11,378 nucleotides of DNA, from contig JAJXTL010000092.1 in assembly GCA_021783855.1 (NCBI GenBank), positions 1-11,378 of the forward strand, written 5' to 3'. Below the pieces are notes generated by a model. That model was not told the DNA's origin. It saw only the letters and a program-made list of their open reading frames with translations, and made no database searches. Below, piece by piece: positions 1 to 6,342 of this stretch. A program made the position numbers and the translations under genes. How positions within the stretch are numbered: position 1 is the first letter of the stretch; every line of letters starts with the position of its first letter. Origin of the DNA: Pseudomonadota bacterium. GTDB lineage: Bacteria > Pseudomonadota > Gammaproteobacteria > Burkholderiales > Gallionellaceae.

Positions 1-184
1 GCTGCTGCAAACCGCCAAAGCCAACGGGCATGAACCCTACACCTGGCTGCGCCACGTCATGCGTAACCTGCCCGCCGCCCGGACGCTGGAAGAATTTGAA
101 GCCCTGTTGCCGTGGAATTTGCATGCCCTGGATTTAACCAGCAAAATGATGGTCTGAACAGGCTGTAGTTTGTGGCTCGCTTAC
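1..184 (+). mobile_element. Right end of an IS66-family insertion sequence (partial)
   Basis: The end of an IS66 transposase gene is followed after 27 nt by a sequence whose reverse complement reads GTAAGCGAGCCAC. IS66-family terminal inverted repeats typically begin GTAAGCG, so position 184 is probably the outer end of the element. The left end and the other inverted repeat lie outside the window, so neither the pairing of the repeats nor the usual 8-bp target duplication (185-192 would be the right copy) can be checked. The transposase identity is fairly secure; the exact boundary is an inference. Confidence 0.65.
2..157 (+). CDS. tnpC: IS66-family transposase, C-terminal fragment
   Basis: This is the last 51 codons of a transposase whose 5' part is cut by the window edge. 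The peptide contains TAKANGHEPYTWLRHVM followed by LPAARTLEEFEALLPWNL, which matches the conserved C-terminal tail of IS66-type TnpC transposases (the family pattern is close to TAKANGLEPYAYLRHL, then LPxAxTxEDxEALLPWN). The DDE catalytic region would lie upstream and is not visible. The stop is TGA at 155-157. The GC-rich codon use contrasts with the AT-rich DNA that follows, as expected for a mobile element inserted into a polysaccharide locus. Whether the full copy is intact cannot be told from here. Confidence 0.85.
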   Translation: MLQTAKANGHEPYTWLRHVMRNLPAARTLEEFEALLPWNLHALDLTSKMMV

Positions 185-185
185 T

Positions 186-464
186 CGCCATCAACGGCAA
201 AAACGTGATATATCGAATCAAAATTTACAGCAAAATTTGGACTCAACCTCAGAAAATCTTTCTATTGTGTTCCACACTTACCGAGATATAGATCATCTTT
301 ATCTGATGGCGAGTGAATCTACTTTCGGACACTATCCATTCATTAAAAATGCTGGATAAAACGCGTGTTGTGATGGCAACAAGCTTGGCCTTCATATTGA
401 TGACAATAGAGAGCTATGTTCTGCATCACAACTAGGCGTTTTCGATAGTGTGCCTCCCACGTAG
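186..464 (+). pseudogene. Possible 3' remnant of a gene truncated by the IS66 element
   Basis: From the inferred IS boundary one frame stays open for 57 codons to TAA at 357-359. The same frame then stays open for another 34 codons to tandem TAG TAG at 462-467. No start codon and no ribosome binding site fit a complete gene. The peptide before the TAA includes SIVFHTYRDIDHLYLM and then STFGHYPFIKNAG. The S-T-F after a DIDxLYLM stretch is loosely reminiscent of the C-terminal sugar-nucleotide motif of some polysaccharide transferases, but I do not recognise the family. My reading is a transferase-like gene cut by the IS and carrying a nonsense codon. Chance openness is a serious alternative. 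I see no other gene between the IS and the polymerase start at 584. Confidence 0.25.
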
Positions 465-583
465 TAGCATTCCCAAGTTTTGTATTCATGAATATTGTCG
501 GTTTCTGGATTAGCTGGGGAATCATGGCAAGAGAAATGATTGTCATGATTTATGGAAATCTCAATAAGCGGAGCCATCTCTAC

Positions 584-2047
584 ATGAAATCGATAGTCCC
601 TTTCCTTGCTATGGTTTGGATGGCAATGTTTATAGCAGGTTTTGCGGCGTACCCGGGTTCAAAATACCTCTATGTGACGTTTTCGTTTGCATTCCTTGCC
701 ATGATTGCAGCGAGCATTACCAGGCAAGTATCATACAGCTTCACTTTTCTTGGCGTATTTCTGTGGTTGGGTTTTTGGTTAAAGCTCGTGGTTTATTTGG
801 CAACAAAAACTGTTTATGTCGAGCCAACCGGGAATTTCAATGGGACTGAATCCTCTTGGGACGAGGTGTTATGGGTTGGCATAGCCGCCAGCACTGGAGT
901 AATAATAGCCAGAATTCTTTATTCGATTGTAGTCAAACAAACAACCATGAAAATGTTTGCAGGGGAAATAGATGTTCCTGCGTGGTATTTTCATAGTCGT
1001 AAATTGGTTTGGATGTTATCCCTTATATGCATGACGACAGTATCCATATTAAATGTTATCTATGGCATTTATCAGGAAGGTCCACTATCTAGAACCATCC
1101 TTATCTGGCCATTAAATGCGGTGGTATACTGGTTACTGAGCATTGGTTTTGCAATGTGGTGCGCAACCTTGTTTTATTGGGATTCTGTATTAAAAAAGGG
1201 GATTGCTGGCATATACATATTTATGGTGGGATCCTTTATTTCGTCTATTTCTCTATTGAGCAGGGGCACTTACCTTTTTCACATAGCATCGCTAATTTTC
1301 GCTGTTCTTAAAAACAGTAAATTCATCGTTGGGTTTTCTCATAATCAACTTGTTAGAATTACATTGGTTTCCCTAACTTTATTTTTGCTATGCGTAATTA
1401 GTGTGACGATTTTAAGAAGTCATTATTATTTTGACGAGCAGACCAGCCAGCCAGTCAGTCAGCCAGCCAGCCAGTCAGCCAGCCAGTCAGCCAGCCAGTC
1501 AGCCAGCCAGTCAGTTAGCCAGATGCCAATGTTTCTGGATATTTCAAGATTGATTGTAGGGCGCTGGATTGGCCTCGAAGGTGTAATGGCTGTTTCTTCC
1601 TATAAAGAGAAGGGGGTGGATTTTTTTCAAAGGATGGCATCAGAAAAGGCAGCGGTGGGCACGCTCAAGTTCTACGAACAAATAGCCAATTCAGTTTATC
1701 TAAAGTCTGATTTAACCAAGTTCAATTTTGGAAGTGCCCCTGGTGCGGCGGCTTTTTTCTATTATTCTGGCTCATTGTGGGTCGTTTGGTGTGGCATGTG
1801 TTTGCTGACACTTTTTCTCCTGTTTAGCGAGCTTTTTGTCTATTACATGACCAAGAACACATTCCTTTGTTCCGTCTACGGATTTTGGGCGGCCTTTGCA
1901 CTTGTACAGTTTGCTGCCGTGCCGCGAATTATGGTAATCCATTTCTTTATGCATGCCTGCGGAATTCTTTTTATCTGGTTTGTTCAGTCTGAGAAAGCTT
2001 CTTTTGTTATGAATAGAGCATTTTTATTGCTAGGATACGAGAAATAA
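584..2047 (+). CDS. wzy: Putative O-antigen/exopolysaccharide polymerase (Wzy-like multispanning membrane protein)
   Basis: A 487-residue, very hydrophobic protein with about 11 membrane segments: roughly nine before residue 275, a long polar loop at about 276-395, then two or more to the C-terminus. This layout is typical of Wzy polymerases, which join lipid-linked repeat units in the periplasm. Wzy proteins are poorly conserved, so the call rests on topology, position among glycosyltransferase genes and AT-rich composition. The polar loop, probably periplasmic, starts with a 26-residue Ser/Gln/Ala/Pro repeat (288-313) and then R322-x10-G333, the spacing of the RX10G motif described in Pseudomonas Wzy. 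Start: ATG 584 has GGAG at 570-573. In-frame ATGs at 524 (short-spaced GGGGA) and 488 (no visible ribosome binding site) would add 20 or 32 residues. The stop TAA shares a base with the next ATG. An O-antigen ligase-like protein is the main alternative. Confidence 0.7.
   Translation: MKSIVPFLAMVWMAMFIAGFAAYPGSKYLYVTFSFAFLAMIAASITRQVSYSFTFLGVFLWLGFWLKLVVYLATKTVYVEPTGNFNGTESSWDEVLWVGIAASTGVIIARILYSIVVKQTTMKMFAGEIDVPAWYFHSRKLVWMLSLICMTTVSILNVIYGIYQEGPLSRTILIWPLNAVVYWLLSIGFAMWCATLFYWDSVLKKGIAGIYIFMVGSFISSISLLSRGTYLFHIASLIFAVLKNSKFIVGFSHNQLVRITLVSLTLFLLCVISVTILRSHYYFDEQTSQPVSQPASQSASQSASQSASQSVSQMPMFLDISRLIVGRWIGLEGVMAVSSYKEKGVDFFQRMASEKAAVGTLKFYEQIANSVYLKSDLTKFNFGSAPGAAAFFYYSGSLWVVWCGMCLLTLFLLFSELFVYYMTKNTFLCSVYGFWAAFALVQFAAVPRIMVIHFFMHACGILFIWFVQSEKASFVMNRAFLLLGYEK
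1443..1522 (+). repeat. YCAG tetranucleotide tract (20 tetrads) inside the polymerase gene
   Basis: Twenty consecutive tetrads: eighteen are CCAG or TCAG, then one TTAG and a final CCAG. Within the tract, 1467-1514 is four perfect copies of the 12-mer CCAGCCAGTCAG. Because 12 is the common multiple of 3 and 4, the tract encodes a four-residue repeat, mostly Ser-Gln-Ser-Ala. Gain or loss of 12 bp would only change linker length. Gain or loss of one tetrad would shift frame: loss of one reaches TGA at 1551-1553 and gain of one reaches TAA at 1603-1605, both removing the C-terminal third of the protein. Confidence 0.95.
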
Positions 2048-2193
2048 TGGTGTCTCTAAAAAATTTGTCACACAATATGTATTGTTCAGGTGACTATCTT
2101 GTAACAATCGAAAATTCAATAAACATTATGAGTGTCCGTCTTTTGGGAGGGGAGACCTTAATGGTTCTGGCCAAGGGTAATGTGAATACGTGA
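2047..2193 (+). CDS. Small overlapping ORF of 48 codons, function unknown
   Basis: This ORF exactly bridges the otherwise empty gap between the polymerase and the next glycosyltransferase. Its ATG overlaps the polymerase stop (TAATG) and its TGA overlaps the following GTG start (GTGA). The peptide (MVSLKNLSHNMYCSGDY at the start, LAKGNVNT at the end) shows no membrane segment or motif I recognise. An internal in-frame ATG at 2161 follows the strong purine run GGGAGGGGAG at 2145-2154, so the translated unit may be only the last ten codons, acting as a coupling leader for the downstream gene. It could also be a relic of a decayed gene or chance. The double overlap is what argues for translation; the short length argues against a defined protein function. 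Confidence 0.4.
   Translation: MVSLKNLSHNMYCSGDYLVTIENSINIMSVRLLGGETLMVLAKGNVNT
2145..2154 (+). promoter_or_regulatory. Strong Shine-Dalgarno sequence ahead of a ten-codon mini-cistron
   Basis: GGGAGGGGAG lies 6 nt before ATG 2161, ideal spacing for ribosome loading. That ATG opens a ten-codon frame whose TGA overlaps the GTG start of the glycosyltransferase at 2190. The site is about 35 nt from the GTG, too far to serve it directly, so it most likely feeds the downstream gene by translational coupling. Confidence 0.5.
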
Positions 2194-3236
2194 GACTGTT
2201 TATACAGGCAAGCAATGTCCATCAGGGTGGGGGAAAGTCACTGCTGTGGTCGCTCATTGAGTCATTGAATGCCTCAAAGCGAACTGTGCTGGTGCTGGAT
2301 GGCCGTATGCAGTTGCCTAGTGGTATGCCGCAAAATGTACAAATAAAAAAAGTTATGCCATCAATTCTGCAACGTTTAAGCGCAGAATTATGGCTGAGCC
2401 GAAATGTCCAGTCACAGGATGTCGTGCTGTGCTTTGGCAATCTGCCACCGCTGTTTAAATTGCGCGGGCGCACAGTGGTTTTTGTGCAGAATCGCTATCT
2501 GATCGATGATATACCATTGCATGGGTTTCCGCTTAGGGTGAAACTCAGGCTGACCATCGAGCGGCTGTGGTTGTCTGGCAGGATGTCAAACGTCAGGGAG
2601 TTTGTCGTGCAGACACCCACGATGAAAAGATTGCTGGAAATAAAAACCCAAGGCAGAGTGCCGATAAGAGTTCTGCCATTCGTGGCGGAGCGCGATGGCT
2701 ATACCCGCAGTGTGGTGCAGCCAAATATGAAAGAAATGAGCGAGTTTGATTTTTTGTATGTTGCATCCGGCGAACCGCACAAGAACCATCTTAAGTTAAT
2801 CGAGGCATGGTGTTTGTTGTCTGAGGAAGGGCTATTTCCTTCGCTGTGTCTGACCATTAGTGAAAATCGTTTTTCTTCGTTATGTAAAGAGATTGAGGTG
2901 TTGCGCCAGCGTCACAGATTGAAAATCGTCAATGCAGGAGATCTGCCTCATCAAGATGTCGTCGCACTTTACAATAATGTTGGCGCGATTATTTATCCTT
3001 CAACCTTTGAATCATTTGGTTTGCCATTGATCGAGGCACGCCAGGCAGGGCTGGCTGTGCTGGCGCCCGAGCTCGACTATGTGCGCGATGTGCTTGATCC
3101 GGAACAATCCTTCAACCCTGAGTCTGCGGTATCGATAGCCAGGGCAGTCAAGCGTTTTATGGGCAAGGATGAGCAGGCGCTGCCTTTGCTGGACGCCGAC
3201 GGGTTTCTGAAGGCAGTATTGGGAAAGGCTGAATAA
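2190..3236 (+). CDS. Glycosyltransferase, GT4 (group 1) family
   Basis: A 348-residue cytoplasmic, GT-B fold glycosyltransferase that should transfer a sugar from a nucleotide donor to the growing lipid-linked repeat unit; donor and acceptor cannot be read from sequence. The C-terminal half has the group 1 signature: FLYVASGEPHKNHLKLIEAW around 188-207, then YPSTFESFGLPLIEA around 269-283, including the E274-x7-E282 nucleotide-sugar binding motif and the usual G-x-A-V-x-A-P after it. The N-terminus (RLFIQASNVHQGGGKSLL) has the Gly-rich loop near the start typical of the family. The start must be GTG 2190 because an in-frame TAA stands at 2178-2180 and the family's first strand begins immediately. 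It overlaps the mini-ORF by 4 nt and ends one base before the next gene. Confidence 0.88.
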   Translation: MRLFIQASNVHQGGGKSLLWSLIESLNASKRTVLVLDGRMQLPSGMPQNVQIKKVMPSILQRLSAELWLSRNVQSQDVVLCFGNLPPLFKLRGRTVVFVQNRYLIDDIPLHGFPLRVKLRLTIERLWLSGRMSNVREFVVQTPTMKRLLEIKTQGRVPIRVLPFVAERDGYTRSVVQPNMKEMSEFDFLYVASGEPHKNHLKLIEAWCLLSEEGLFPSLCLTISENRFSSLCKEIEVLRQRHRLKIVNAGDLPHQDVVALYNNVGAIIYPSTFESFGLPLIEARQAGLAVLAPELDYVRDVLDPEQSFNPESAVSIARAVKRFMGKDEQALPLLDADGFLKAVLGKAE

Positions 3237-3237
3237 C

Positions 3238-4470
3238 TTGCGAGTATTGATTGTTTCCCAGTATTTTTGGCCGGAAGATTTCCGCATCAACGATGTTGTA
3301 AAGACCTTGATTGAAAAAGGCATGCAGGTCGAAGTGCTGACCGGCAAGCCGAATTATCCGGTTGGGAAAGTATTTGCGGAGTATCGTGCGTGGGGATGCC
3401 AGTGCGAATCTCATGACGGAATGACCATCAACCGCATTCCCCTGATTGCAAGAGGTGGTGGCGGTTGGAGGTTGGCGTTGAATTATTTGTCTTTTGTTGT
3501 CTCGGGACTGATATTCGGCCCCTGGTTGTTGCGCAGCAAAAAATATGATGCGATTTTCGTATATGCTCCGTCGCCTATACTTCAGGCCATTCCCGCCATC
3601 TTTCTCGGCTGGCTGAAAGGCTGCCCCGTCGTGTTGTGGGTGCAGGACTTGTGGCCGGAAAGCCTGTCGGCGACAGGGCATGTGAAAAACAGGGCTGTTC
3701 TCAAGGCGGTAGAACGGATAGTGCGCTTCATCTATCGTCATGTGGATATGCTGCTGGCGCAGTCTCATGCGTTCATCGAACCCATCAAGGCATTGGCATC
3801 CGGCACGCCAGTGAGTTACCTGCCCAACTCCGTCGATGAGAGTTTTTTGAAGCCGGTAACGGAAGCTGTGCCGCAAGTCGCAGGTCTGGGGACTGGCTTC
3901 TCCGTGATGTTTGCCGGCAACATTGGCAGCGCGCAGGCCGTCGATGTGATTGTCAAGGCGGCCGAATTGCTGAAGGATCATGCAGACATCCAGTTCGTTG
4001 TTCTCGGCGATGGCAGTCGCCGGGAGTGGATGCTGCAGCAGGTTAAAACACGTGGCCTGGCCAACATGCATCTTCCAGGCAGATTCCCGATCGAAACGAT
4101 GCCTGGATTCATGCAGAAGGCATCGGTTCTTCTGGTGACTTTGGCAGACCAGGAAATCTTTCGCTATACCATCCCCAGCAAGGTACAGGCCTATCTTGCT
4201 GCCGGGCGTCCCATCCTGGCATGTCTTAATGGAGAAGGTGCCAACCTTGTTGCAGCTGCGCGAGCTGGTCTGACGGCCCCTGCCGGGGATGGCGGCGCTT
4301 TGGCGGAGGCCGTACTGCGCATGTATCGCATGACGCTGGCAGAGCGTGAGGCAATGGGTGCCAGGGGTCGTTTATACTATGCTCAGCATTTTTCGCACGA
4401 CATGCTGGTCGATCAACTGATCGGGCATTTGCAGTCGGCGTGCAACCAACGGCAAAGAGAGAACGAATGA
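3238..4470 (+). CDS. wbuB: WbuB-like glycosyltransferase (GT4), probable L-FucNAc/L-QuiNAc transferase
   Basis: A 410-residue group 1 glycosyltransferase. The N-terminus (MRVLIVSQYFWPEDFRIND), VLWVQDLWPES at about 132-142, FAGNIG at 225-230 and IPSKVQAYLAAGRPI at 312-326 are characteristic of the WbuB branch. WbuB-type enzymes in E. coli and related clusters sit beside genes for UDP-L-FucNAc or UDP-L-QuiNAc synthesis and are assigned the transfer of that sugar. The next three genes here make such a donor, so the context agrees. The GT-B enzyme should act at the cytoplasmic face of the inner membrane. The start is TTG 3238, supported by GGGAAAGG at 3221-3228 and by the conserved first strand; the gap to the previous stop is one base. 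It overlaps the next gene by ATGA. The exact donor and linkage are inferred. Confidence 0.85.
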   Translation: MRVLIVSQYFWPEDFRINDVVKTLIEKGMQVEVLTGKPNYPVGKVFAEYRAWGCQCESHDGMTINRIPLIARGGGGWRLALNYLSFVVSGLIFGPWLLRSKKYDAIFVYAPSPILQAIPAIFLGWLKGCPVVLWVQDLWPESLSATGHVKNRAVLKAVERIVRFIYRHVDMLLAQSHAFIEPIKALASGTPVSYLPNSVDESFLKPVTEAVPQVAGLGTGFSVMFAGNIGSAQAVDVIVKAAELLKDHADIQFVVLGDGSRREWMLQQVKTRGLANMHLPGRFPIETMPGFMQKASVLLVTLADQEIFRYTIPSKVQAYLAAGRPILACLNGEGANLVAAARAGLTAPAGDGGALAEAVLRMYRMTLAEREAMGARGRLYYAQHFSHDMLVDQLIGHLQSACNQRQRENE

Positions 4471-5321
4471 GAATACTGGTATTGGGTGCTAGCGGCATGC
4501 TCGGAAACGCAATGTTGCGCGTGTTGAGCGAGAAAGAAGATATCCAGGTTTATGGCACGATGCGTTCGGAAAGCGCAAAGCGATTTTTTCATGCGGACAT
4601 TGCCGAGCGGCTGATCTGTAATGTGGACGTCGGGCAGAACGATTCGCTGACACAGACGTTCGTGCAGGTTCGCCCGGACGCGGTGGTCAACTGTGTCGGC
4701 CTGGTCAAACAATTGGCCGAGGCTGACGATCCTTTACAGGCAGTGCCCATCAACACGCTGCTGCCGCATCGCCTGGCCAGATTGTGCGATCTGGCGGGAG
4801 CGCGGCTGATCCATATGAGTACAGACTGCGTCTTCAGCGGCGAAAAAGGCGGTTACCGCGAGTCTGATGTGTCCGATGCTACGGATCTGTATGGCAGGAC
4901 GAAATATCTGGGTGAAGTCGATTATCCGTACGCCATCACCTTGCGTACTTCCATCATCGGCCATGAGTTGCAGTGCGCGCATGGCCTGGTCGGCTGGTTC
5001 CTGTCGCAACAAGGCAAATGCAAGGGTTATACGCGGGCGATTTTCTCCGGCGTACCGACGGTCGTGCTGGCACAGATCATTCGCGATGTCGTGATCCGCC
5101 ATCCCGAACTGCATGGCGTGTATCATGTCGCAGCTGACCCGATCTCCAAATATGACCTGCTCAATCTGGTGGCAAAGGTCTATGGCAAGCAGATCGAGAT
5201 CGTTCCGGACGACGACCTGGTGATCGACCGTTCGCTCGATGCTTCGAGGTTCCGTGAGGCGACCGGGTATGTCGTTCCCGAATGGGATGAAATGATCAAG
5301 TTGATGCACGCATATAAATAG
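4467..5321 (+). CDS. RmlD-like SDR reductase, probable UDP-4-keto-6-deoxy-HexNAc reductase (WbvR-like)
   Basis: A 284-residue extended short-chain dehydrogenase/reductase resembling dTDP-4-dehydrorhamnose reductase. Visible are the NAD(P)-binding GASGMLG at 7-13, the S118-T-D segment, the catalytic Y142-GRT-K146 and a C-terminus (EATGYVVPEWDEMI) like that of RmlD relatives. It sits between wbuB and a dehydratase/5-epimerase, so it most likely reduces the 4-keto intermediate made by that enzyme. The WbjC/FnlB/CapF proteins of the L-FucNAc pathway are longer, about 370 residues, with a C-terminal cupin domain for C3 epimerisation. None is present here, pointing to the UDP-L-RhaNAc to UDP-L-QuiNAc route as with WbvR. 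ATG 4467 is chosen over GTG 4440 because of the ATGA overlap, AAGAGAGAA upstream and the conserved first strand. A true rhamnose reductase is less likely, as no rmlABC genes are nearby. Confidence 0.75.
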   Translation: MRILVLGASGMLGNAMLRVLSEKEDIQVYGTMRSESAKRFFHADIAERLICNVDVGQNDSLTQTFVQVRPDAVVNCVGLVKQLAEADDPLQAVPINTLLPHRLARLCDLAGARLIHMSTDCVFSGEKGGYRESDVSDATDLYGRTKYLGEVDYPYAITLRTSIIGHELQCAHGLVGWFLSQQGKCKGYTRAIFSGVPTVVLAQIIRDVVIRHPELHGVYHVAADPISKYDLLNLVAKVYGKQIEIVPDDDLVIDRSLDASRFREATGYVVPEWDEMIKLMHAYK

Positions 5322-5331
5322 GCGCAATTGT

Positions 5332-6342
5332 ATGTTTAAAGACAAGATATTGATGATCACAGGCGGTACGGGTTCTTTCGGCAACACGGTGCTCAAGCGT
5401 TTCCTTTCGACCGATGTGCGCGAGATCCGTATCTTCAGCCGCGACGAGAAGAAACAGGAAGACATGCGTATTGCGCTCAACAACAACAAACTTAAATTCT
5501 ACATCGGCGATGTGCGCGACTACGACAGCGTGTACCAGGCGATGCGCGGCGTGGATTATGTATTTCATGCGGCCGCGTTGAAGCAGGTGCCCTCGTGCGA
5601 GTTCTATCCGATGGAAGCGGTGCGCACCAATGTCATTGGCACCGAGAATGTGCTGAATGCGGCCACCGCGAGTGGCGTAAAGCGCGTGGTGGTGCTGAGC
5701 ACTGACAAGGCTGTGTATCCTATCAATGCGATGGGTATCTCAAAGGCGATGGCGGAAAAGCTGATGGTCGCCAAGTCGCGTATGCAGAGGGAAGGCGAGA
5801 CGGTGTTCTGTGCCACGCGCTACGGCAACGTGATGGCGTCGCGCGGTTCAGTCATCCCGCTGTTCGTGTCACAGATCAAGCAAGGCAAGCCGTTGACGGT
5901 GACCGATCCGAACATGACGCGCTTTTTGATGTCGCTGGAAGACTCGGTAGATTTGGTGCTCTATGCCTATGAGCAAGGCCAGCAGGGCGACATCTTTGTG
6001 CAGAAGGCGCCTGCATCGACGGTCGCCGATCTGGCGCAGGCGCTTAAAGAGTTGTTCGGGAAAAACAATGAGGTGCGCATCATCGGCACGCGCCATGGCG
6101 AGAAGCTGTATGAATCGCTGATCTCGCGCGAGGAGATGGCGCATGCGCAGGACATTGGCGGATATTACCGGATTCCGGCTGACAACCGCGACCTGAATTA
6201 TGCGAAATACTTCAGCGAGGGCGAGGAGAAGATATCGCGTTTGGATGATTACACTTCGCACAACACGGAGCGGCTGAACGTGGAACAGGTGAAGGCGTTG
6301 TTATTGAAACTGGATTACATCCGGGAAGAACTCGATGCTTAA
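5332..6342 (+). CDS. wbjB: UDP-GlcNAc 4,6-dehydratase/5-epimerase (WbjB/FnlA/CapE family)
   Basis: A 336-residue SDR-superfamily enzyme expected to convert UDP-D-GlcNAc to a UDP-2-acetamido-2,6-dideoxy-4-keto-L-hexose, the first step toward UDP-L-FucNAc or UDP-L-QuiNAc. Seen: TGGTGSFGN at 10-18 for NAD(P) binding, HAAALKQVPSCEFYPMEA at 79-96, S123-T-D-K126, and M134-GIS-K138, in which Met replaces the usual catalytic Tyr. That substitution is known in the WbjB/CapE/FlaA1-like group and separates it from classical dehydratases. The length matches the soluble short form, without the membrane domain of WbpM/PglF. It begins 10 nt after the reductase and overlaps the 2-epimerase gene by 8 nt, so the three enzymes form one coupled module. 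The ribosome binding site is weak. FlaA1-type PseB is an alternative, but no other pseudaminic acid genes are present. Confidence 0.87.
   Translation: MFKDKILMITGGTGSFGNTVLKRFLSTDVREIRIFSRDEKKQEDMRIALNNNKLKFYIGDVRDYDSVYQAMRGVDYVFHAAALKQVPSCEFYPMEAVRTNVIGTENVLNAATASGVKRVVVLSTDKAVYPINAMGISKAMAEKLMVAKSRMQREGETVFCATRYGNVMASRGSVIPLFVSQIKQGKPLTVTDPNMTRFLMSLEDSVDLVLYAYEQGQQGDIFVQKAPASTVADLAQALKELFGKNNEVRIIGTRHGEKLYESLISREEMAHAQDIGGYYRIPADNRDLNYAKYFSEGEEKISRLDDYTSHNTERLNVEQVKALLLKLDYIREELDA

Noticed and set aside
343..577. Two overlapping minus-strand frames of 60-70 codons in the AT-rich leader of the polymerase
   Set aside because: They lack recognisable motifs, and their extents do not fit the neighbouring gene spacing.
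185..583. JUMPStart/ops element or clear promoter expected ahead of a polysaccharide operon
   Set aside because: I found no ops-like GGCGGTAGC sequence and no convincing -35/-10 pair. The true operon promoter may lie left of the window or in the IS element.
1443..1522. Direct repeats considered as a CRISPR array or protein-binding iterons
   Set aside because: The units are contiguous tetrads without spacers, inside an intact coding frame.
3157..4071. Minus-strand open frame of 304 codons across the two glycosyltransferases
   Set aside because: It is antisense to clear GT4 genes, has an odd composition and no motifs, and no plausible ribosome site was seen.
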